From positions 13,231,285 to 13,295,284 of the forward strand of contig NC_092651.1 of assembly GCF_032118995.1 (NCBI RefSeq): a stretch of DNA of 64,000 bases. Direction: 5' to 3'. The first letter of the stretch is position 1. The number at the start of each line of letters is the position of its first letter. The position numbers were made by a program, and so were the translations under genes. Shown piece after piece: positions 37,891 to 49,400 of this stretch. The notes under the pieces are model-generated. The model was not told where the DNA came from and searched no databases. It saw only the letters and a program-made list of their open reading frames with translations. This DNA is from Asterias amurensis. Taxonomy: Eukaryota; Echinodermata; Asteroidea; Forcipulatida; Asteriidae.

Positions 37891-38731
37891 GTAATTAACC
37901 TATGCCATTTCAATCAACCGCAACAGTTATTGGTTACGACTACGAAAACCCACCCCTGAACATGGCAGGCTGTGTGATGGTTTTATACTAGTGTGTTGTG
38001 CACACACAAAAAGAACCTTGATAGTTATACTTTTTATTTAAAACAAATCTTTGAGTAAAAACTGATATCCATTGCATGTGTGAAACATTTTCAATTCCAT
38101 ACAGAAAAATATAAAGTTAAAAAGACAATTGAAAGTAGAACCTCGTACTTTAATACAGCTTAAAAGCTGCATTCTGTATTTACAATTTGCGTGAAATACT
38201 TTGGTTCAATGATTACCAAATCAAACAAGTCAATGATACTTCATAATAATCCCAAAGCCAATTCAATTGTGACCTGCTCAAAAACGTAAAACTATAAACA
38301 GACTGAACTTTATCCCATACTGCATTCATCTGATTTCCAGACTTTCTGCAATATCTCTACGATGTTTGTATCTTAAATCCCATGGCATAAAAAGTCACAA
38401 ATCCATTTTCCCATCCAGCCACTTTTGGCTCCAATTATTTAAAGTTGGAAAACAAAAGATGGCTGCAACATGGTACAGAGGTCCTTTGGGTTGGTAGGGG
38501 TTGAGGGTTGACATTGAGTCTTCTACTTTGTCAGACACTTTAATCCTGGTGTTAAGTAAGATCACAAGACATCTATTTCCAGCAGTGAAAACGATTGCAA
38601 CATGTTTAAACTCTGTACTAGTAGAACCATCATCCTTGGTTTCTGTTTAGAACTTAGAAGAAGGTTCACTCTCTTCATTGACTACAGTAAGTTGGTGGAG
38701 AGGGGGGCGGGGGGTAAAGGGGCTTCCATCA

Positions 38732-40005
38732 TCATGCTACTTCTAATCCTTTTTGACTTGGTGCAGCTACTTCCTCTCCAATCATGAAATCTTCCTGAAA
38801 TACACAAAAAAAAGAAAATCTGTAATTAATTTACTTCACATTGGCGATTTAAATAGAGAAGACAGGTATACTGGACATTAGTAGTTAATAATAATAATGT
38901 TAACAATAATAACAATAATAATAATAATAATAATCTAAGCAATTATATAGTGTTCGTACACAAAAAAGGTACCACAACGCTTTACAATGTTGTAAAGCGT
39001 TGTGGTACCTTTTTTGAAGATAGTTGCAACGATCGTCATAACCCTTCTTCGGGATCAGGGTTTAATTGTTTATCCTAACTACAGTTCACCAGTCTTTTTC
39101 ACATGTCTTTTTTTCTCAATAGATTCTCAGAAGCAGGGCTGCACATGCGATGTGCATAAATAAATAAATAAAAACTAAAAACAAACAAAAACATATTCTA
39201 TAAATTGTATTTTTGGCTGATCAAATTAACGGGTACCGGTCAACTCGGTCCCAAGTCGACTCGGTCCCAAGTCAACTCGGTCCCAAGTCAACTCGGTCCC
39301 AAGTCAACTCTGTCCCAAGACTGGGAAGCTTGCTCGGGCGGGATGTACAAAGTCCAAGGACATTTTTTTCAAATTCAAATAAAACATACAATTACTTCCT
39401 GTCAACCATACGGACCTAGTTGACTTGGGACCGAGTTGACTTGGGACCGAGTTGACTCATAAGCTTGATATCTTACTCACCGGGTCATAAATAACTTTGA
39501 GGATGAGAGAACAGCTCGGACAGGTTGCATCTTCTTCACCTTGACTTAGCTCTTCCTGAATTTTGTAAAATGTCAAAAACATAATGTTAAATATATCATC
39601 AGATGTATTTAGCAGAAGACGACAGAATCACGACAAGCACGTCACAGAAACCTTCCTCCATCATCATCATCATGTCCATGCCAATGGCATGTATAAAACA
39701 ATGTGATGGGTGAACCATATAATTACTTCCACCCATGAGCGAACTGAATGTTTTTAGAAAATCATTTAATAGAAAAGTCCAGATGCATGATGAGAGACGG
39801 ACCTTCCTCGGATCGAATGCCATTCATTCCAATACATATATACTGTAACTGGTCAATGCGATTTTGTGTACTGTTTTGACAACTGCAAAAAAATTACCTT
39901 CGTGATCTCGAATCTATCCCCGCATGGGCACGGATAATGATACGTTTCCGTTTCTTCGTCATACTCGAAATCTTCAATTTCGATTTCATCGTGATACACT
40001 GTCAT
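38732..40005 (-). CDS. DPH3: Diphthamide biosynthesis protein 3 (CSL zinc-finger protein)
   Basis: Three exons on the minus strand: 40005-39898, 39555-39481, 38794-38732. All have GT-AG borders; the total is 81 aa, against 82 in human DPH3. The start region ([13 protein letters not shown]) and [12 protein letters not shown] followed by [14 protein letters not shown] give the four zinc-binding cysteines as CxC and CxxC of the CSL finger, as in the family. DPH3/Kti11 is an electron donor to the Dph1-Dph2 radical enzyme in the first step of diphthamide synthesis on elongation factor 2, and it also works with Elongator in wobble-uridine tRNA modification; it is cytosolic and nuclear. The ATG at 40,005 lies 407 bp from the start codon of EXOSC8 in a head-to-head arrangement, so a shared bidirectional promoter is likely. 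Intron 2 carries a microsatellite and a perfect palindrome; intron 1 is unremarkable. Confidence 0.95.
38885..38935. repeat. (AAT)n microsatellite
   Basis: Imperfect AATAATAAT run in DPH3 intron 2, just upstream of the 54-bp palindrome. Confidence 0.85.
38962..39015. repeat. Perfect 54-bp palindrome
   Basis: Arms of 26 bp (AAAAAAGGTACCACAACGCT then TTACAA, and its exact reverse complement) separated by TG. It lies in DPH3 intron 2. The arm resembles the GGTACTCAAGGCGCT word of the 35.8-kb repeat, so it may be two repeat ends head-to-head. Confidence 0.9.
39238..39460. repeat. 16-bp minisatellite with inverted partner
   Basis: Five copies of GTCAACTCGGTCCCAA at 39,239-39,320 (one with GTCGAC, one with TCTGTC), and inverted copies (TTGGGACCGAGTTGAC) at 39,418-39,457. 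The two arms enclose about 100 bp, so the whole can fold back. It lies in DPH3 intron 2 (39,480-38,795); two overlapping ORFs here only read the repeat. Confidence 0.9.
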
Positions 40006-40412
40006 GTTTGTATAGCATCGAACTCGTTTTTAGAGAGTTCCGTATTCATAACACACGTGTCTTGTTTCCCAACAGTAAACAGGCCATGTAACAAAATGGC
40101 GGCGGTAAAGAAATTCGAGAGTGTATTTCATGTAAGTATTTTCAGTTTTAAACAAAGTATTTTGATTATCTTCTAGCTCTTTGTAACTAAACATCGGTAA
40201 ATTAATTGGTTTATTGGAACATTTTTACTTTATTTAGAGAAAGATAATGACATAAAAATGTAAACAAAAACAACACCAACTACACGTTCTTTAAAAACTG
40301 AAATCATGTACTAAAATTATACGGCTATTGTAACATATCGAGATGTGTGCGTAGAACAGTCGTTGAGTTTATTTGCCAACTTGAACTACGGAAGTATGCA
40401 CGTGTGGTAGAC
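40006..40412. promoter_or_regulatory. DPH3-EXOSC8 bidirectional promoter region
   Basis: 407 bp between the divergent start codons. It contains AAAATGGCGGCGG at about 40,095, a YY1-type word often found just downstream of TSSs. An ATG inside that word opens 12 codons before a GTAAGT, but the frame does not fit EXOSC8 exon 2, so I do not treat it as the start codon. Confidence 0.6.
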
Positions 40413-43400
40413 ATGGCTGCCGAATTGAAGTAAGTTAAAATGTTGTTTTGAATGTTGCAATTAATCCTTTGCAAAAGTTTCCATCTTAATGAGATATCCC
40501 TTTTTGTAAAAATGAGTGAAAAAGTGGTGGCACCATACTGAAAGTTATCCAATCCGTTTTTGTCTCCATGCACATTTATATGTACCAGTTCGGGATCATT
40601 GACCAGTTCGGGATCACTTAAACTTTGCAATAACCAAATAATTATATCACTTGTCATTATTACCAATTTCTGTTGATAAATGTGAAGATTAACACCCATT
40701 AAACCAACAAACCCAAAATAAGGTGCCAAACATCATAACTTATGGCCGTTTTCCTGAAGGTTGTCTGCGAAATTTATAATTTTTTTGTTTAAAAATGTTG
40801 GTTGAAAAACATTGTTAAAACTTCTTACCTTTAGAATTGGAGTGCCGGGGCAAAAAATATGGAAAAGTTTCCGTATGGCGGCACCACTTTTTCATTCGAA
40901 ATAAAATAATATAGTATTTAATTTACCTGATTGATATATCCCTTTTTGTAAAAATGAGTGAAAAAGTGGTGGCGCCATACAGAAAGTTATCCAAAAATAT
41001 TTATGTAAAATGATAAGCATGTGTAAAAAAACATTCCTGTGAATACTGTGCAGTCATCTTGTTTTTTGAGGAGAGTAGTTATCAAAATCTTCTTTGGGGG
41101 GGGGGGGGACTTACCCTTGACCAGTTCGGGATCACTCAACATCTCATTGCGTCAAATGGTGCTGCACTAACTTACTAAGTATGGTAAAATCATACTACTG
41201 GAGTAGAAAGTATAATTCAGTTGATTTTGAGAAACATTACTTCAAATAATTCTAGTAGATTTTTTATTTTGTGAGAAAATTAAGCTTGGAGGGGTCAATA
41301 ATGCTTTTTAGGTTTGCTTCACTTTTTCATTTGCTTTTGCTGTTGTTTTGTCGCTGGGTTTTTGCGCTGCTATTGAAGACACTTTCATGACATTCACTAA
41401 AGAAAGGAAGTCCAAGTGCATGCCAACACACCTCTGAAGTTTTGTGTCCTTGAGAAACAGTTTCATGAATGGGAGTATGGGTTTGCAATAAAGGGCACTC
41501 TACTGATTCAGAATAGATTCAACTGATCCTGAACTGGTCAAACAGGTGACGATACTTTTCTCAAAGCCTCTTCAAAAGAACTAATCTTTTTTGTCAGTGA
41601 ATACTTGGTGAGTTTTATGTCATGTTTAGGTAAACTGATAAACCTTTTTGTTTAAGATATCAAAGAGATTGCAACAAAAAAGAAATGTGAATTCAAAAAG
41701 TGATCCAGAACTGGTCAAACGACTGTAATAACCTTACAACCAGTCATTACATTTGGAAGCATGGAAAACAGGAAAGAGTCCAATTCCGTGGTCACTATTC
41801 AGCTGCCCGGTGTGGCAGGAGATTGATTGTACTTCTAGAAACTATTAAATAAGGCTCCCCCGCATTCATAATGCTTGCATTTCCTTTTTGTTGAGTGAAA
41901 CTAAAAAACATTGTCAAAAAATGAAATTTTCTGCCCAGTACTCACTGTTGTTTTCTGTCGCGTTGCATGTTTTTTGACTTTTCAATATTATATGCTCAAC
42001 ACTTTATAAATATGTTCTCAATGGTGTTTTGAGTGTTCATTAGCGGTGAGGGTTAAGTTTATGCCCTTCAAATTTGTGTCATGATTGTTTTATAACAATT
42101 TTGGTAAAAATGGGGCAAATCTGGTGACTAGAGCTGTCAAAATTATACATGTCAGGACCAGATTGTCATTTGCCGATCAAAAGAATCTCGTAACCCTCCG
42201 GCCTTGTGGTGGTCTTGTTATGTTATCGCAACTGGATCATACATACAGAAAAATGTGTACACAAACTTCTTCTGATTGACAGCGCCCTCTCATGAGTCCA
42301 TGTTAATATCTATGACATTTGACAGAATCTCCGGGACAGATCTCCCTGCATATTGCTGGTAGAATGCCGACTTCTCTTATTAGCTAGATGGCAATATGTT
42401 AAACAGTCAGTTCAGAGTCCAACCCGTATTTCCGTTTTTCAGGGCATTGTCGCATTTTCGTAGAAATTTCAGAGTTTGTACGCACCAATCTTTCAGCGTC
42501 CGCCATGATGTTAGGCTGTGTCCGAATTGGCGACTTTGGCTACAGCAATGGCTAGATCAGCGCGTCTGTTAGTTGTGGTAACATAACCCTTCAGCTGATG
42601 GCGTAGCCGGAGGGTTATGAAGCAAACGCAATGTGTGCAGGGCGAAATGGTCAAAAACGTACAATTTCGACAGCTAGTCAGCAGATTTGCTCCATTTTTA
42701 CCAGTTTGGAAAATCATGACACAAATAAGAATTTGTGTCATGATTTTCCCCTCAGATAATTATTAAGCTCATTATGGCTAAAACAAAAGAAATGCTGTCC
42801 GAGCAATTGTGGCTGCTATACCCACAGAGCAGCTCAGCCCTACCACCCATCCCAGGAATTAGAGCCTCCCCCCTATACCCCCTCAGTGCAGCTCAGCCCT
42901 ACCACCATTCCCCAGGAATTAGAGCCTCCCCTATACCCACAGTGCAGCTCAGCCCTACCAACCATCCCCAGGAATTACAGCCTCCCCTATACCCACAGTG
43001 CAGCTCAGCCCTACCAACCATCCCCAGGAATTACAGCCTCCCCTATACCCACAGTGCTGCTCAGCCCTACCACCATTCCCCAGGAATTAGAGCCTCCCCT
43101 ATACCCACAGTGCAGCTCAGCCCTACCACCATTCCCCAGGAATTAGAGCCTCCCCTATACCCACAGTGCAGCTCAGCCCTACCACCCTTCCCCAGGAATT
43201 AGAGCCTCCCTTATACCCACAGAGCAGCTTAGCCCTACCACCCTTCCCAAGGAATTAGAGCCTCCCCTATACCCACAGTGCACCTCAGCCCTACCGCCCA
43301 TCCCCAGGAATTAGAGCCTCCCCTATACCCACAGTGCAGCTCAGCCCTACCACCCTTCCCCAGGAATTAGAGCCCCCCCCCCCATACCCACAGTGCAGCT

Positions 43401-46400
43401 CAGCTCTACCACCCAACCCCAGGAATTAGAGCCTACCATATACCCACAGTGCAGCTTAGCCCTACCACCCTTCCCCAGGAATTAAAGCCTCCCCTATACC
43501 CACAGTGCAGCTCAGCTCTACCACCCATCCCCAGGAATTAGAGCCTCCCCTATACCCACAGTGCAGCTCAGCCCTACCACCCTTCCCCAGGAATTAGAGC
43601 CTCCCCTATACCCACAGTGCAGCTCAGCCCTACCCCCCCATCCCCGGGAATTAGAGCCTCCCATATACCCACAGTGCAGCTTAGCCCTACCACCCTTCCC
43701 CATGAATTAGAGCCTCCCCTATACCCACAGTGCAGCTCAGCCCTACCACCATTCCCCATGAATTAGAGCCTCCCCTATACCCACAGTGCAGCTCAGCCCT
43801 ACCACCCATCCCCAGGAATTAGAGCCTCCCCTATACCCACAGTGCAGCTCAGCTCAGCTCTACCACCCATCCCCAGGAATTAGTGTTTCCCCTATACCCA
43901 CAGTGCAGCTCAGCCCTACCACTCATCCCCAGGAATTAGAGCCTCCCTATACCCACAGAGCAGCTCAGCCCTACCACCCTTCCCCAGGAATTAGAGCCTC
44001 CCATATACCCACAGTGCAGCTCAGCTCTACCACCCCTCCCCAGGAATAAGAGCCTCCCCTATGCCCACAGTGCACCTCAGCCCTACCACCCATCCCCAGG
44101 AATTAGAGCCTCCCTATACCCACAGAGCAGCTCAGCCCTACCACCCTTCCCCAGGAATTAGAGCCCCCCCCCCATACCCACAGTGCAGCTCAGCTCTACC
44201 ACCCATCCCCAGGAATAAGAGCCTTCCATATACCCACAGTGCAGCTTAGCCCTACCACCCTTCCCCAGGAATTAGAGCCTCCCCTATATCCACAGTGCAC
44301 CCCAGCCCTACCACCCTTCCCCAGGAATTAGAGCCTCCCCTATACCCACAGTGCAGCTCAGCCCTACCACCCTTCCCCAGGAATAAGAGCCTCCCCTATA
44401 CCCACAGTGCAGCTCAGCTCTACCACCATCCTCAGGAATTAGAGCCTCCCCTATACCCATAGTGCAGCTAGGCCCTACCACCCATCCCCAGGAATTAGAG
44501 CCACCCCTATACCCACAGTGCGGCTCAGCCCTACCACCCTTCCCCAGGAATTAGAGCCTCCCCTATACCCACAGTGCACCTCAGCCCTACCCCCCATCCC
44601 CAGGAATTAGAGCCTCCCATATACCCACAGTGCAGCTTAGCCCTACCACCCTGCCCCAGGAATTAGAGCCTCCCCTATACCCACAGTGCAGCTCAGCCCT
44701 ACCACCCTTCCCCAGGAATTAGAGCCTCCCCTATTCCCACAGTGCAGCTCAGCTCTACCACCCATCCCCAGGAATTAGAGCCTCCCCTATACCCACAGAG
44801 CAGCTTAGCCTTACCACCCTTCCCCCCAGGAAATAGAGCCTCCCCTATACCCACAGCGCAGCTCAGCCCTACCACTCATCCCTAGGAATTAGAGCCTCCC
44901 CTATACCCACAGTGCAGCTCAGCCCTACCACTCATCCCCAGGAACTAGAGCCTCCCCTATACCCACAGTGCAGCTCATCCCTACCACCCTTCCCCAGGAA
45001 CTAGAGCCTCCCCTGTACCCACAGTGCAGCTCAGCCCTACCCCCCATCCCCAGGAATTAGAGCCTCTGATATACCCACAGTGCAGCTTAGCCCTACCACC
45101 CTTCTCCAGGAATAAGAGCCTCCCCTATACCCAAAGTGCAGCTCAGCCCTACCACCCTTCCCCAGGAATAAGAGCCTCCCCTATACCCACAGTGCAGCTC
45201 AGCTCTACCACCATCCTCAGGAATTAGAGCCTCCCCTATACCCATAGTGCAGCTAGGCCCTACCACCCATCCCCAGGAATTAGAGCCACCCCTATACCCA
45301 CAGTGCGGCTCAGCCCTACCACCCTTCCCCAGGAATTAGAGCCTCCCCTATACCCACAGTGCACCTCAGCCCTACCCCCCATCCCCAGGAATTAGAGCCT
45401 CCCATATACCCACAGTGCAGCTTAGCCCTACCACCCTGCCCCAGGAATTAGAGCCTCCCCTATACCCACAGTGCAGCTCAGCCCTACCACCCTTCCCCAG
45501 GAATTAGAGCCTCCCCTATTCCCACAGTGCAGCTCAGCTCTACCACCCATCCCCAGGAATTAGAGCCTCCCCTATACCCACAGAGCAGCTTAGCCTTACC
45601 ACCCTTCCCCCCAGGAAATAGAGCCTCCCCTATACCCACAGCGCAGCTCAGCCCTACCACTCATCCCTAGGAATTAGAGCCTCCCCTATACCCACAGTGC
45701 AGCTCAGCCCTACCACTCATCCCCAGGAACTAGAGCCTCCCCTATACCCACAGTGCAGCTCATCCCTACCACCCTTCCCCAGGAACTAGAGCCTCCCCTG
45801 TACCCACAGTGCAGCTCAGCCCTACCCCCCATCCCCAGGAATTAGAGCCTCTGATATACCCACAGTGCAGCTTAGCCCTACCACCCTTCTCCAGGAATAA
45901 GAGCCTCCCCTATACCCAAAGTGCAGCTCAGCCCTACCACCCTTCCCCAGGAATAAGAGCCTCCCCTATACCCACAGTGCAGCTCAGCTCTACCACCCAT
46001 CCCCAGGAATTAGAGCCTCCCCTTTACCCACAGTGCAGCTCAGCCCTACCACCCTTTCCCAGGAATAAGAGCCTCCCCTGTACCGACAGTGCCGCTCGGC
46101 CCTACCACCCAGCCCCAGGAATTAGAGCCTCCCTGCACCCACAGTGCAGCTCAGCCCTACCACTCATCCCTAGGAATTAGAGCCTCCCCTATACCCACAG
46201 TGCAGCTCAGCCCTACCACTCATCCCTAGGAACTAGAGCCTCCCTATACCCACAGAGCAGCTCAGCCCTACCACCCTTCCCCAGGAATTAGAGCCCCCCC
46301 CCATACCCACAGTGCAGCTCAGCTCTACCACCCATCCCCAGGAATAAGAGCCTTCCATATACCCACAGTGCAGCTTAGCCCTACCACCCTTCCCCAGGAA

Positions 46401-49400
46401 TTAGAGCCTCCCCTATATCCACAGTGCACCCCAGCCCTACCACCCTTCCCCAGGAATTAGAGCCTCCCCTATACCCACAGTGCAGCTCAGCCCTACCACC
46501 CTTCCCCAGGAATAAGAGCCTCCCCTATACCCACAGTGCAGCTCAGCTCTACCACCATCCTCAGGAATTAGAGCCTCCCCTATACCCATAGTGCAGCTAG
46601 GCCCTACCACCCATCCCCAGGAATTAGAGCCACCCCTATACCCACAGTGCGGCTCAGCCCTACCACCCTTCCCCAGGAATTAGAGCCTCCCCTATACCCA
46701 CAGTGCAGCTCAGCCCTACCCCCCATCCCCAGGAATTAGAGCCTCCCATATACCCACAGTGCAGCTTAGCCCTACCACCCTGCCCCAGGAATTAGAGCCT
46801 CCCCTATACCCACAGTGCAGCTCAGCCCTACCACCCTTCCCCAGGAATTAGAGCCTCCCCTATTCCCACAGTGCAGCTCAGCTCTACCACCCATCCCCAG
46901 GAATTAGAGCCTCCCCTATACCCACAGTGCAGCTCAGCTCTACCACCCATCCCCAGGAATTAGAGCCTCCCCTATACCCACAGAGCAGCTTAGCCTTACC
47001 ACCCTTCCCCCCAGGAAATAGAGCCTCCCCTATACCCACAGCGCAGCTCAGCCCTACCACTCATCCCTAGGAATTAGAGCCTCCCCTATACCCACAGTGC
47101 AGCTCAGCTCTACCACCCCTCCCCAGGAATAAGAGCCTCCCCTATGCCCACAGTGCACCTCAGCCCTACCACCCATCCCCAGGAATTAGAGCCTCCCTAT
47201 ACCCACAGAGCAGCTCAGCCCTACCCCCCATCCCCAGGAATTAGAGCCTCTGATGTACCCACAGTGCAGCTTAGCCCTACCACCCTTCTCCAGGAATAAG
47301 AGCCTCCCCTATACCCAAAGTGCAGCTCAGCCCTACCACCCTTCCCCAGGAATAAGAGCCTCCCCTATACCCACAGTGCAGCTCAGCTCTACCATCCATC
47401 CCCAGGAATTAGAGCCTCCCCTTTACCCACAGTGCAGCTCAGCCCTACCACCCTTCCCCAGGAATAAGAGCCTCCCCTATACCGACAGTGCCGCTCGGCC
47501 CTACCACCCAGCCCCAGGAATTAGAGCCTCCCTGCACCCACAGTGCAGCTCAGCCCTACCACTCATCCCTAGGAATTAGAGCCTCCCCTATACCCACAGT
47601 GCAGCTCAGCCCTACCACTCATCCCTAGGAACTAGAGCCTCCCCTATACCCACAGTGCAGCTCAGCCCTACCACCCTTCCCCAGGAATTAGAGCCTCCCC
47701 TTTACCCACAGTGCGGCTCAGCCCTACCACCCATCCCCAGGAATTAGAGCCTCCCATATACCCACAGTGCATGCAGCTTAGCCCTACCACCCTTCCCCAG
47801 GAATTAGAGCCTCCCCTATACCCACAGTGCAGCTCAGCCCTACCACCCTTCCCCAGGAATTAGAGCCTCCCCTATACCCACAGTGCAGCTCAGCTCTACC
47901 ACCCATCCCCAGGAATTAGAGCCTCCCCTATACCCACGGTGCAGCTCAGCCCTACCACCCATCCCCAGGAATTAGAGCCTCCCCTATACCCACAGAGCAG
48001 TTTAGCCCTCCCCCCCCCCTTCCCCAGGAATTAGAGCCTCCCCTATACCCACAGCGCAGCTCAGCCATACCACTCATCCCTAGGAATTAGAGCCTCCCCT
48101 ATACCCACAGTGCAGCTCAGCCATACCACCCATCCCCAGGAACTAGAGCCTCCCCTATACCCACAGTGCAGCTCAGCCCTACCACTCATCCCTAGGAATT
48201 AGAGCCTCCCCTATACCCACAGTGCAGCTCAGCCCTACCACCCTTCCCCAGGAATTAGAGCCTCCCCTATACCCACAGTGCAGCTTAGCCCTACCACCCT
48301 TCCCCAGGAATTAGAGCCTCCCCTATACCCACAGTGCAGCTCAGCCCTACCACCCATCCCCAGGAGTTAGAGCCTCCCCTATACCCACAGTGCAGCTCAG
48401 CCCTACCACTCATCCCTAGGAACTAGAGCCTCCCCTATACCCACAGTGCAGCTCAGCCCTACTACCCTTCCCCAGGAATTAGAGCCTCCCCTTTACCCAC
48501 AGTGCAGCTCAGCCCTACCACCCATCCCCAGGAATTAGAGCCTCCCTAGACCCACAGTGCAGCTCAGCCCTACCAATCATCCCTAGGAATTAGAGCTTCC
48601 CCTATACCCACAGTGCAGCTCAGCCCTGCCACCCTTCCCCAGGAATTAGAGCCTCCCCTATACCCACAGTGCAGCTCAGCCCTACCACCCATTCCCAGGA
48701 ATTAGAGCCTCCCCTTTACCCACAGTGCAGCTCAGCTCTACCACCATCCCCAGGAATTAGAGCCTCCCCTATACCCAAAGAGCAGCTTAGCCCTACCACC
48801 CATCCCAGGAGTTAGAGCCCCATATATACCCACAGAGCAGGTCAGCCTGAATGTATGTTTTGGTTCTTTATTGATCCACTTTTCTGTTTTCTTGTTTCAG
48901 GACTGGAGGAGGGTTACATTATTGCAACTACGATTTAGCTTGCATTGGGGCAATCCCTTTTGGGAATTTTGATCGTTTGTTTATTATTCCACATTTATTA
49001 GTCAACTTTTTTTTAATTCTTTTGTTTTATGGTCCTTTTGGGCCTTTTGTATGATAATTGATTTAATTCATAAGTCTTCTGGAAACAATAATGTATCATG
49101 TTTGTTTAGGGAAGCTTGAATGTATGAATGATTTAATAATCAAATAAATGAAATAATATCTCCTTTTTTTTTTTACAGGACTGCCCAACCTGTGGAATAC
49201 TACAGAACATTCATTGTAAGTAGTATATTCAATTTCAAGCTGGTCAAAGTCACATATGAACTTATGAAATTAGTGACCCACACTCTGATCAAATTATACA
49301 TGTAGAATAAGCTACTATGTGGTGATAAAACAATCACTCAACAAACTAGCCACATGTCATCAGTCCACAATCCATTCCAAGTGTATTTGTTGGTGCGTTT

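Noticed and set aside
40098-40133. ATGGCGGCGG start followed by a GTAAGT, as an alternative EXOSC8 exon 1
   Set aside because: The exon ends in the wrong phase for exon 2; the ATG at 40,413 joins in frame and gives the family N-terminus.
42774-43202. 142-codon Pro/Ser-rich ORF, and similar ORFs to 47,579
   Set aside because: They translate the 56-bp minisatellite inside EXOSC8 intron 1, with no splice or start context, and the frame cycles.
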